This document shows, piece after piece, positions 13,857 to 20,841 of a stretch of DNA of 20,841 nucleotides. The translations under genes and the position numbers were made by a program. The DNA is from Pseudomonadota bacterium (GTDB lineage Bacteria; Pseudomonadota; Alphaproteobacteria; Rhizobiales; Rhizobiaceae): NCBI GenBank assembly GCA_023399465.1, contig JAEWPB010000134.1, positions 1-20,841 of the forward strand, given 5' to 3'. The stretch's first letter is position 1, and every line of letters starts with the position of its first letter. The notes beneath the pieces were generated by a model. It worked only from the letters and a program-made list of their open reading frames with translations, made no database searches and had not been told where the DNA came from.

Positions 13857-15145
13857 ACATCCAGACGAAGGACGCCGCGCGTCCGCTGAACCTAGCCGAC
13901 GAACAGCTGATCGATGCCGAGGCCGACAGCATCCCGCAGCCGCAACCGCCGCCACCCGCCGGGCCGCTCGCCCGCATCGTGCTTGGCGCCAGCCTCGTCC
14001 TGATAGCCTTCAATTTGCGGCCGGTGTTCTCCAGCGCATCGGCGCTGCTGCCGGAAGTCCGGACCGAGCTCGGGCTTTCCGCGCTCGGCGCAAGCCTGCT
14101 GACGACGCTGCCGGTGGTCTGCCTCGGCGCATTTTCACCGCTTGCGCCCCGCCTCGCCCAGCGGTTCGGCAGCGAGCGCACGCTACTCGTCATGCTCTTC
14201 CTGCTGGCGCTCGGCACCGCCGCTCGCGGCCTCTCCTCCGTGCCGCTGCTGTTTCTCGGTACGGCGCTCGCCGGTGCCTGCATCGCCATTGGCAACGTAT
14301 TGCTTCCCGGCCTCGTCAAGCGCGATTTTGCCGATCGCGCCGCCTTGATGACCGGTCTCTATACGATGGCTCTCTGCGGCGGGGCTGCCGCTGCCGCAGG
14401 CTTCACCCTGCCGGTCGAACACCTTCTCGGGGATTCGATGAACCTCGCGCTCGCGATCTGGGCGGTGCCCGCTCTGCTCGTCGGATTGATCTGGCTTCCG
14501 CAGGCGCTGTCGCTCGACCGCTCGGTCAAGCGGACCGGCTTTCGCGTAGAGGGGCTCTGGAAGGATCGGCTGGCCTGGCGCGTGACGCTGTTCATGGGTC
14601 TGCAGTCGGCACTCGCCTATTGCGTCTTCGGCTGGCTGGTGCCGATCCTGCGCGAACGCGGGCTGGACGGGGTGACCGCCGGAGCGATCGTTTCGGTTTC
14701 GGTCATGGTGCAGGCGGCCGCCTGTATCGTCGCACCGCAGATCGCCGTCCGGGGGCGTGACCAGAAGCTGATCCACGTGACGCTGTGCGCTTTTGCGGTG
14801 ATCGCCCTTCTCGGGCTGCTGTTTGCCCCGCTCTCGACGGTATGGCTGTGGGCGGTCCTGCAGGGCATCGGCCAGGGCGGGCTGATCGCCGTTGCGATGA
14901 CGGCGATCGTGCTGCGCTCGCCCGATGCGCATGTCGCCGCCCACCTGTCGGGCATGGCGCAATGCGTCGGCTACCTGCTCGCCGCCATCGGCCCCCTGAT
15001 TGTCGGCCTTCTTCGCAGCCTGACCGGGAGCTTCGATGCCGCCGCCGTTCTCTTTGTCGTCCTCGGCGTTGGTGCCGCGATCAACGGCTGGTATGCTGGC
15101 AAGGCGGAGCAGGTCGGTGCCCGCAGCGTTGAAATCGCGGACTGA
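13853..15145 (+). CDS. MFS transporter, CynX/NimT-like
   Basis: A 430-residue inner-membrane protein with about 12 hydrophobic segments arranged as two six-helix halves and a central polar loop near SLDRSVKRTGFRVEGLWKDR. Family call rests on the first helix region VLIAFNLRPVFSSASALLPE, characteristic of the CynX/NimT group (cyanate and nitroimidazole-related MFS proteins). The first 45 residues are hydrophilic and proline-rich (IPQPQPPPPAGP). It is translationally coupled to the GntR regulator by an ATGA overlap. The substrate cannot be read from sequence; cyanate is unlikely to be implied, because no cyanase gene is nearby. Confidence 0.9.
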   Translation: MNIQTKDAARPLNLADEQLIDAEADSIPQPQPPPPAGPLARIVLGASLVLIAFNLRPVFSSASALLPEVRTELGLSALGASLLTTLPVVCLGAFSPLAPRLAQRFGSERTLLVMLFLLALGTAARGLSSVPLLFLGTALAGACIAIGNVLLPGLVKRDFADRAALMTGLYTMALCGGAAAAAGFTLPVEHLLGDSMNLALAIWAVPALLVGLIWLPQALSLDRSVKRTGFRVEGLWKDRLAWRVTLFMGLQSALAYCVFGWLVPILRERGLDGVTAGAIVSVSVMVQAAACIVAPQIAVRGRDQKLIHVTLCAFAVIALLGLLFAPLSTVWLWAVLQGIGQGGLIAVAMTAIVLRSPDAHVAAHLSGMAQCVGYLLAAIGPLIVGLLRSLTGSFDAAAVLFVVLGVGAAINGWYAGKAEQVGARSVEIAD

Positions 15146-15167
15146 CCGCGCACTCTCGGAGAAGCCC

Positions 15168-15572
15168 ATGCGGATCACCGGCAGATGCCATTGCGGTGCC
15201 ATCGCCTACGATGCCGATATCGATCCGGAGAAGGTATCGATCTGCCACTGCACCGATTGCCAGAAGCTGAGCGGCTCGCCCTTCCGCGTCACAGTCGCCA
15301 CCGGCCGGGAAAACATCCGCACAAGCGGAGGCGAACCGCGGCTCTACGTCAAGACCGGCGACAGCGGGCGGAAGCGACTGCAATACTTCTGCGGCGATTG
15401 CGGCGCACCGCTGTTCGTCACCGGCACGGGCGAGGCCGCGGAGGTCTGGGGCATCCGCTGGGGCAGCATCGACCAGCGCCGGGACCTTCGGCCGCAACGG
15501 CAGATCTGGTGCAACTCGGCCGTCGACTGGCTGTCCGGCATTCCGACGCTTCCGGGACTTCCGCGGGCATGA
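15168..15572 (+). CDS. GFA/CENP-V domain protein
   Basis: A 134-residue zinc protein of the glutathione-dependent formaldehyde-activating enzyme (GFA) family. Zinc ligands seen: Cys7 and Cys9 (GRCHCG), Cys26, Cys28 and Cys31 (CHCTDC), and Cys75 and Cys78 (CGDC). The founding enzyme was proposed to make S-hydroxymethylglutathione, but most members have unknown substrates. The start at 15168 is preceded by GGAG; earlier in-frame codons lie inside the MFS gene. It begins 22 bases after the MFS stop on the same strand, so it is probably the third gene of the GntR-controlled operon. Its stop codon touches the prfC terminator. Confidence 0.9.
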   Translation: MRITGRCHCGAIAYDADIDPEKVSICHCTDCQKLSGSPFRVTVATGRENIRTSGGEPRLYVKTGDSGRKRLQYFCGDCGAPLFVTGTGEAAEVWGIRWGSIDQRRDLRPQRQIWCNSAVDWLSGIPTLPGLPRA

Positions 15573-15604
15573 AAAATGGCGCCGGTCCTGAAGATCGGCG
15601 CCAT
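15572..15604 (-). terminator. Rho-independent terminator of prfC
   Basis: ATGGCGCCG and CGGCGCCAT (15576-15584 and 15596-15604) form a perfect 9-bp stem, extended by three more pairs (one G-U) to a 5-base loop. On the minus strand the stem is followed by TTTTT (15576-15572). No T-tract exists on the plus side, so it acts for prfC. Confidence 0.88.
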
Positions 15605-15618
15605 CTGGTCGAAAGCAA

Positions 15619-15638
15619 GCGCTTCGTGAACGAAGCGC
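15619..15638. repeat. Perfect 8-bp hairpin between prfC and its terminator
   Basis: GCGCTTCG (15619-15626) and CGAAGCGC (15631-15638) are perfect inverted repeats with a 4-base loop. It lies between the prfC stop and the terminator, giving two hairpins in tandem on the prfC transcript. There is no U-tract directly after it. Confidence 0.6.
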
Positions 15639-15647
15639 ACCAACCGA

Positions 15648-17231
15648 TTAGGCCGCCTTGGCGACGTGATATTCCTTGATCGCAACCATCTTGATCGCAG
15701 GATAGCGCTCGGCCTCGTAGCGCAGCGAGAAGGCGTCCTGCGCCAGGAACACCGGGTCGCCGTCGAGGTCGCGGGCGATATCGCCGCGTCGGGCGGTAAT
15801 GAACTTCTCGAGATCCGCCGAATTGTCCGCGGAAATCCAGCGGCAGACCGAGAAACGCGACATCTCGAAGCCGACCGGAAGGCCATACTCGCCCTGCAGG
15901 CGCTCCTTCAGCACGTCGAGCTGCAGCGCCCCGACGACGCCGACGATCGCCGGCGAGCCGTCTTCCGGCGAGAACAGCTGCACGACGCCCTCTTCCGCCA
16001 TCTGCTGCAGCGCCTCCTTCAGCTTCTTCGCCTTCATGGCATCCTCGAGCCGCACGCGGCGCAGGATTTCCGGCGAGAAGTTCGGAACGCCCTGGAATAC
16101 CAGCGCCTCGCCCTCGGTCAGCGTGTCGCCGATGCGCAGCGTGCCGTGGTTCGGGATGCCGACGACGTCGCCGGCATAGGCGGTGTCCGCGAGCTGGCGC
16201 TGCGATGCGAAGAAGAACTGCGGTGCGCTGAGGCCCAGCTGCTTGCCGGTACGCGCCAGTCGCGCCTTCATGCCGCGCTCGAGCTTGCCCGAGCAGACGC
16301 GGGCAAAGGCGATGCGGTCGCGATGATTGGGGTCCATGTTGGCCTGGATCTTGAAGACGAAGGCGGTCATCTTCTCGTCGGTGGCATGGACGGTGCGGAT
16401 GTCGGCGACCTGGTCGCGCGGCGGCGGCGCGATGTCGCCGAGCGCATTGATGAGGTCGCGGACACCGAAATTGCGCAGTGCCGAGCCGAAGAACACCGGT
16501 GTCAGGTGGCCTTCCAGGAACGCCTTCTTGTCGAAGGGCTTGCAGGCTTCGATCGCCAGCGTCAGTTCCTCGGTGAAGGCTTCGCGCTCGTTTTCCGGCA
16601 GGCGATGGGAGGCCATTTCAGGACCGCTGACCTTCGTCGGGATCTCCTGCGTATCCGAGCCGCGCACCGTGTTGTCGGCGATATGATAGGCGCCGCAGAA
16701 CGTCTTGGAACGGCCGATCGGCCAGGTGACGGGCGCGCAATCGAGCGCCAGCTTTTCCTCGACCTCGTCGAGGATCTCGAAGGGATCGCGGCTCTCGCGG
16801 TCCATCTTGTTGATGAAGGTGATGATCGGAATGTCGCGCATGCGGCAAACCTCGAAGAGCTTCAGCGTACGCGGCTCGATACCCTTGGCGGCATCGATCA
16901 CCATCACTGCCGCGTCCACTGCGGTCAGCGTGCGGTAAGTATCGTCGGCGAAGTCTTCGTGACCGGGCGTGTCGAGGATGTTGAAGACATTGCCGCCATA
17001 TTCGAAGGTCATCACCGAGGTGACCACCGAAATGCCGCGCTCGCGCTCGATCTTCATCCAGTCCGACCGGGTCTGGATGCGATCCTTCTTCGCCTTCACT
17101 TCACCGGCAAGCTGAATGGCGCCGCCGAACAGCAGCAGCTTTTCGGTGAGCGTTGTCTTACCGGCATCCGGGTGAGCGATAATAGCAAAGGTACGGCGGC
17201 GGGAGACCGCCTCGGCGAGACTTTCGGCCAT
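15648..17231 (-). CDS. prfC: Peptide chain release factor 3 (RF3)
   Basis: Translational GTPase that recycles RF1/RF2 from the ribosome after peptide release. The 527-residue length is close to E. coli RF3. G1 is AHPDAGKTT, the switch region has RGISVVTSVMTFEY, G3 is DTPGHEDF and G4 is NKMD, followed by RESRDPFEILDEVE typical of RF3. Domains II and III follow (FFGSALRNFGVRDLINA and LQMAEEGVVQLF-like segments). The ATG at 17231 has AGGA upstream. It is divergent from dut across 92 bases and ends at tandem hairpins, the second a clear terminator. A reading frame of almost equal length on the other strand is a shadow. Confidence 0.97.
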   Translation of the reverse strand: MAESLAEAVSRRRTFAIIAHPDAGKTTLTEKLLLFGGAIQLAGEVKAKKDRIQTRSDWMKIERERGISVVTSVMTFEYGGNVFNILDTPGHEDFADDTYRTLTAVDAAVMVIDAAKGIEPRTLKLFEVCRMRDIPIITFINKMDRESRDPFEILDEVEEKLALDCAPVTWPIGRSKTFCGAYHIADNTVRGSDTQEIPTKVSGPEMASHRLPENEREAFTEELTLAIEACKPFDKKAFLEGHLTPVFFGSALRNFGVRDLINALGDIAPPPRDQVADIRTVHATDEKMTAFVFKIQANMDPNHRDRIAFARVCSGKLERGMKARLARTGKQLGLSAPQFFFASQRQLADTAYAGDVVGIPNHGTLRIGDTLTEGEALVFQGVPNFSPEILRRVRLEDAMKAKKLKEALQQMAEEGVVQLFSPEDGSPAIVGVVGALQLDVLKERLQGEYGLPVGFEMSRFSVCRWISADNSADLEKFITARRGDIARDLDGDPVFLAQDAFSLRYEAERYPAIKMVAIKEYHVAKAA

Positions 17232-17287
17232 GAACGAAATTCCTGTTGATTGGCGGGTCTTCTACCGGCTCGCCGCCAAATATGCAA

Positions 17288-17316
17288 TTGACCTCGGTAT
17301 TGGACCTATTCCTAGT
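17288..17316 (+). promoter_or_regulatory. Candidate promoter of dut
   Basis: TTGACC (17288-17293) and CCTAGT (17311-17316) are 17 bases apart. Transcription would start at about 17323, essentially at the dut ATG (17324). Together with the lack of a good Shine-Dalgarno sequence, this suggests a leaderless or nearly leaderless mRNA. The -10 match is weak. Confidence 0.3.
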
Positions 17317-17323
17317 GGCCGCC

Positions 17324-17797
17324 ATGACCAACGAAAGCACCCTCCGACCGGTTCTCCGGCTCATCCGCCTGGCGCACGGCGCCGGCATCGAACTCCCGTC
17401 TTACCAGACTGCCGGCGCCGCCGGCATGGATCTCATTGCCGCAGTTCCCGACGACCAGCCCCTGACGCTGCTGCCCGGAAAACGCGCGCTCGTGCCGACC
17501 GGGCTGGTGTTCGAGATCCCCGAAGGCTTCGAAGGCCAGATCCGGCCGCGCTCGGGACTGGCGTTCAAGCACGGCATCACCTGCCTGAACACGCCTGGTA
17601 CCATCGACAGTGATTATCGCGGCGAAGTGAAGGTGCTGCTCGTCAATCTCGGTGAAGAGCCTTTCGAGATTACCCGCGGCATGCGGATCGCCCAGATGGT
17701 GATCGCCGCCGTGACGCAGGCAACCGTACTTGAAGTCTCGGAGACTTCCGAAACCGGACGCGGCACCGGCGGCTTCGGCTCGACGGGGGTAAAGTGA
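17324..17797 (+). CDS. dut: dUTP diphosphatase (dUTPase)
   Basis: Hydrolyses dUTP to dUMP, keeping uracil out of DNA and feeding dTMP synthesis. The 157-residue trimeric-type dUTPase shows all five motifs: AGAAGMDLIAA, RPRSGLA, GTIDSDYRGEVKVLLVN, RIAQMVIA and the C-terminal GRGTGGFGSTG. The ATG at 17324 gives the usual length; an open frame to 17246 would add an unrelated stretch and is rejected. The region before the ATG has no clear Shine-Dalgarno sequence. The stop overlaps the next gene as GTGA. Rhizobial dut is, as I recall, usually next to coaBC; here it is elsewhere. Confidence 0.96.
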   Translation: MTNESTLRPVLRLIRLAHGAGIELPSYQTAGAAGMDLIAAVPDDQPLTLLPGKRALVPTGLVFEIPEGFEGQIRPRSGLAFKHGITCLNTPGTIDSDYRGEVKVLLVNLGEEPFEITRGMRIAQMVIAAVTQATVLEVSETSETGRGTGGFGSTGVK

Positions 17798-18696
17798 GCA
17801 CGATCGCGGACAGGGACGACGGCCTCGTCTTCAGGCAGGACTATTTCGACGATCCCGCCGCTTGGCGGGCTTTTGCGGCTCTGCTCGAGGGCGTGTTCGG
17901 GATCGATCTCGGCCCGCTCGCGCTGTTGGGCGGCCACGACAGGACGAGCATGCCGTCGGCCCTGTTTGATTCAGACGGCGCCTGCGTCGCCAACTTCACC
18001 GCCTTTTCGATGCCGCTGGTCGTCAACGGCAGACCGGTCAAGGCCGCAGGGCTGCAATCAGGCGCCGTTCGCCCTGATTACCGCGGCCGCGGCCTCTTCC
18101 GCGACCTCACCCGCGCGACGCTCGACCGCTGCGCCGAAGCCGGCTTCGAAGCGATCGTGCTCTACACGGACAAGCCCGGGCTCTACGAGCCTTACGGCTT
18201 CCGGATCGTGCCTCAGTCCCGGTTTTCCGGTCCGCCGCCGCAGCTCCAGAAGACGGCAACGCTTTCGCGCCGCCTCGATATCCGTGAATTCGACGATCTG
18301 GCTCTGGCTCAAACCGCGCTCGCTGCACGCCTGCCGGTATCGGCACGGTTTGCGGTTGCCGATCAGGCGACGATGTTCCTGCTGAACGCCTACTACAATG
18401 ATCGCCTGATGCTGGACTATCTCGCGGATCATCGCGTTGTCGTCGCGTGGCAGGAAAGCAGCGACGGCGCGTTCGAACTGCTCGACATCGCAGGGCCCGA
18501 AATCCCGCCGCTCGACGCGATGCTCAGCGCGCTCGACCTTCGACCCGCTCATGTGACCGTTCATTTCCCGCCGGACCGGCTCGACTGGCAAGGCGCAGCC
18601 GAACCCATCGACGGCGATCTGGTCTTCATGATGCGCTGCGCGCCCGAACTGATACCGGTCGAGCCGTTCTCACTTTCACCAATGGCCGAGTTCTAG
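17794..18696 (+). CDS. GNAT family N-acetyltransferase
   Basis: A 300-residue protein with an N-terminal GNAT domain (about residues 10-150). The acetyl-CoA-binding motif A is AVRPDYRGRGLFRDL, followed by VLYTDKPGLYEPYGFR, the usual GNAT beta-strand and C-terminal segment with the conserved Tyr. The C-terminal half (about 150-300) I cannot assign; it may be a second, degenerate acyltransferase-like domain, as in Eis-type proteins. It starts with GTG overlapping the dut stop (GTGA), so it is translated with dut. The acceptor substrate is unknown. It converges with dps, with 19 bases between the stops. Confidence 0.85.
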   Translation: MSTIADRDDGLVFRQDYFDDPAAWRAFAALLEGVFGIDLGPLALLGGHDRTSMPSALFDSDGACVANFTAFSMPLVVNGRPVKAAGLQSGAVRPDYRGRGLFRDLTRATLDRCAEAGFEAIVLYTDKPGLYEPYGFRIVPQSRFSGPPPQLQKTATLSRRLDIREFDDLALAQTALAARLPVSARFAVADQATMFLLNAYYNDRLMLDYLADHRVVVAWQESSDGAFELLDIAGPEIPPLDAMLSALDLRPAHVTVHFPPDRLDWQGAAEPIDGDLVFMMRCAPELIPVEPFSLSPMAEF

Positions 18697-18715
18697 GCTC
18701 ACCCCGGCGGATCGC

Positions 18716-19234
18716 CTAGCGCTGATGCCGGGTCGCCTCGAACAGGAACCAGGTGCGGCGCTCGCCCTCGTCGATCCAGGTTTCGAGCAGGCTCGTGGTG
18801 GCAACATCGCGAAGCTCACTACACATGTCGTGGGTTTCGCGCATCATCGCCACCAGTTGCTTGTTGTCGTCGCGCAGTTCGGCGAGCATATCTTCCGGCG
18901 TGACATAATCGGCATCGTTGTCGAGGATCCGCTGCAGGCGGCCGATATGACCGATGGAACGCAGCGTCGTACCGCCGATCTTGCGGCAGCGTTCGGCCAT
19001 CGCATCGGTTGTTTCAAAGATCTGGTCACCCTGCTCGTCGAGGAGAAGATGGTAGTCGCGGAAGTGCGGCCCCGACATATGCCAATGAAAGTTCTTGGTT
19101 TTCAGGTAAAGCGTGAACATGTCGGCGAGAAGAGTGGTCAGCGCCGCGGAAATGTCGGTAACCGAGTTTGTCTGCAGGTCGGTGGGCGTCGTCATCGGCG
19201 CGCGCTTGCGTTTTTCGGCTGATGTATTGTTCAT
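18716..19234 (-). CDS. dps: Dps-family ferritin (DNA starvation/stationary phase protection protein)
   Basis: A 172-residue four-helix protein of the Dps family, which forms a 12-subunit shell that oxidises and stores iron and protects DNA from peroxide damage. The dimer-interface ferroxidase signature is visible: KNFHWHMSGPHFRDYH, then LLLDEQGDQIFETTDAMAER and RKIGG. The N-terminal tail is basic (AEKRKRAP), which could bind DNA. The ATG at 19234 has AAGGAG at 6 bases and starts MNNTSAEKRK; the open frame farther upstream is low-complexity and rejected. I found no convincing promoter or peroxide-regulator site in the 294-bp gap to the divergent lysE-like gene. Confidence 0.93.
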   Translation of the reverse strand: MNNTSAEKRKRAPMTTPTDLQTNSVTDISAALTTLLADMFTLYLKTKNFHWHMSGPHFRDYHLLLDEQGDQIFETTDAMAERCRKIGGTTLRSIGHIGRLQRILDNDADYVTPEDMLAELRDDNKQLVAMMRETHDMCSELRDVATTSLLETWIDEGERRTWFLFEATRHQR

Positions 19235-19420
19235 CGTTCTCTCCTTGCGTGACGAAAGCAATTGGCCGATCGGTCGATAAAGGCAATGATTTCCCAGCGA
19301 ATGGCACCACAGCGATGCAGGTGCCGCCGGAGTAAGCCACTTAGAGCGCGAACGGGAAAAGTGAAGTGCAGCACGCCCCTCATTCGTCCCCGCAGCAAGG
19401 CATTTTCGCCACCACCCGCG

Positions 19421-19453
19421 ACTTGCCCGACTTGCCCGACTTGCCCGACTTGC
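19421..19453. repeat. 9-bp tandem repeat, about 3.7 copies
   Basis: The unit ACTTGCCCG occurs at 19421-19429, 19430-19438 and 19439-19447, then partially (ACTTGC) at 19448-19453. The copies are identical. It lies between the divergent dps and LysE-family genes, 24 bases before the candidate lysE promoter. Identical short units suggest recent slippage and possible copy-number variation. Confidence 0.9.
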
Positions 19454-19476
19454 GGCCATAGGCATCGCCTCGACGC

Positions 19477-19505
19477 TTGCAACCGGGGCGCGACAGGCGT
19501 AGAAA
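19477..19505 (+). promoter_or_regulatory. Candidate promoter of the LysE-family gene
   Basis: TTGCAA (19477-19482) and TAGAAA (19500-19505) have 17-base spacing, each matching 4 of 6 consensus bases. The predicted start near 19512 leaves a leader of about 17 bases containing the AGGAG-rich Shine-Dalgarno region. Confidence 0.4.
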
Positions 19506-19528
19506 CCGCCGCGAGGAGTTAGGAACCG

Positions 19529-20146
19529 ATGACCCTGACCGCATTGTTTGCCTATTGCACGGCACTGTTCATTGCCGCAGTGATCCCGGGTCCCGGCATC
19601 ACCGCCATCGTCGCACGCGCGCTCGGCTCCGGCTTCCGCGAGACCTTCTTCATGGGCCTCGGCCTGGTGATCGGAGACATCACCTACCTCACCGCCGTCA
19701 TCCTCGGTCTCGCATTCGTGGCCCAGGCCTTTGCCGAGATCTTCATCGTCATCAAGATCGGCGGCGCGCTCTACCTTGCCTATATCGCCTGGAAGCTCTG
19801 GACCTCAGGCCTTCTGCCGCAGGACATCGCCGCCCGCAAGGCGAGCGGTGCGCTGTCGGCATTCGCCTCAGGCCTGCTGGTCACGCTCGCCAATCCGAAG
19901 ACCATGTTGTTCTACATCGCCCTCGTTCCGACGCTGATCGACATCAGGAGCATAGGCCTTTCCGAATACGGCGTGCTCCTCGTGGTCACGGCCGTCGTGC
20001 TGCTGATCGTCCTTGTCCCCTACATGCTTCTGGCGGCGCGGGCGCGCAGCATGCTGCGCCGGCCGAAATCCCTGCAGATGCTCAATCGTGTGGCAGCGGG
20101 TATCCTTGCCAGCACCGCAGCATTCATCGCGACCCGTACCGCCTGA
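19529..20146 (+). CDS. LysE/RhtB family exporter
   Basis: A 205-residue inner-membrane protein with about six hydrophobic segments, the size of LysE/RhtB amino-acid exporters. The family signature near the first helix is present: VIPGPGITAIVARALGSGFR, followed by GLGLVIGDITYL and KIGGALYLAYIAWKLW, and the second-half LVTLANPKTMLFYIALVP. The substrate is unknown; relatives export lysine, threonine, homoserine or cysteine/O-acetylserine. AGGAGTTAGGAACCG precedes the ATG. It lies 130 bases before cysK, but a terminator between them argues for separate transcripts. Confidence 0.93.
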   Translation: MTLTALFAYCTALFIAAVIPGPGITAIVARALGSGFRETFFMGLGLVIGDITYLTAVILGLAFVAQAFAEIFIVIKIGGALYLAYIAWKLWTSGLLPQDIAARKASGALSAFASGLLVTLANPKTMLFYIALVPTLIDIRSIGLSEYGVLLVVTAVVLLIVLVPYMLLAARARSMLRRPKSLQMLNRVAAGILASTAAFIATRTA

Positions 20147-20186
20147 AAAATGCGTTCCCCTTTCGGGAAATCTCGATGCATTTTTT
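20146..20186 (+). terminator. Terminator-like hairpin after the LysE-family gene
   Basis: The outer arms AAAAATGC (20146-20153) and GCATTTTT (20178-20185) pair perfectly. An inner stem TTCCC (20155-20159) with GGGAA (20165-20169) forms inside. The T-run 20181-20186 follows on the plus strand. The outer stem is A+T-rich, so its strength is moderate. Confidence 0.65.
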
Positions 20187-20276
20187 CTAAACCGCGCCAT
20201 AGTTGCGGATCGATACACACTGGCCGGGGCCGCGCTTTGACCCTATTCTCTGGGAAGATTTAAGAAGGAGCCAATA

Positions 20277-20841
<565 letters not shown>

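Noticed and set aside
15666..17249. A 527-codon open frame on the plus strand, antisense to prfC
   Set aside because: It mirrors prfC exactly, has no recognisable motif and a composition typical of G+C-rich antisense frames.
19380..19565. Small minus-strand frame containing a GKS repeat from the 9-bp tandem repeat
   Set aside because: Only the repeat gives it structure; no ribosome-binding site or homology. It is also not a CRISPR array, since the unit is 9 bp without spacers.
20237..20264. Promoter-like TTGACC ... TTTAAG before cysK
   Set aside because: The predicted start would fall inside the Shine-Dalgarno sequence, leaving too short a leader; no better choice was found.

Overview
The window looks like chromosomal DNA of an alphaproteobacterium of the order Rhizobiales, most likely Rhizobiaceae. 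The evidence is the high G+C content, the block of enoyl-CoA hydratase, mutM, ubiE, ubiB and coaBC (an arrangement I recall from near dnaA in rhizobia), and the rhizobial character of the proteins. No tRNA, rRNA, CRISPR array, transposase or phage gene is visible. Coding density is high, and 4-base start/stop overlaps (ATGA or GTGA) recur within operons.

Layout. 1-1043 (minus): start of an enoyl-CoA hydratase gene preceded by mutM. 1286-3641 (plus): ubiE-ubiB, for ubiquinone synthesis. 3649-5094 (minus): a BBE-type FAD oxidoreductase lying between ubiB and coaBC. 5302-6889 (plus): coaBC (coenzyme A synthesis) and an MmcQ/YjbR-like gene. 6895-7704 (minus): a class II glutamine amidotransferase. 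7970-8881 (plus): a pirin, with a terminator; a 22-bp near-palindrome lies between these two divergent genes. 9055-9585 (plus): a flavin reductase-like protein.

9593-12791 (minus): a thiamine salvage operon, thiM-thiE-thiD followed by a short-chain dehydrogenase, all coupled by 4-base overlaps. It has a clear TPP riboswitch at 12668-12751 and a hairpin that buries the thiM ribosome-binding region. 12860-13092 (plus): a possible short transcript with a 23-codon ORF, a very strong Shine-Dalgarno sequence and a rho-independent terminator. 13118-15572 (plus): a GntR/FCD regulator with a 27-bp operator-like palindrome over its own promoter, coupled to a CynX/NimT-type MFS transporter and followed by a GFA-domain protein.

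15572-17231 (minus): prfC with its terminator. 17324-18696 (plus): dut coupled to a GNAT acetyltransferase. 18716-19234 (minus): a Dps-type ferritin. 19529-20146 (plus): a LysE-family exporter. 20277-20841 (plus): the 5' part of cysK, cut by the window edge.

Most of the window is ordinary core metabolism. The parts that deserve attention are the riboswitch-controlled operon with its coupled SDR, the small ORF and terminator beside it, and the autoregulatory-looking GntR/MFS unit. The only stretch over 300 bases without a conventional gene is 12608-13178, which is filled by the riboswitch, hairpins, small ORF, terminator and operator. The gaps at 1044-1285, 5095-5301, 7705-7969 and 19235-19528 hold divergent control regions, and I could support only a few sites in them.
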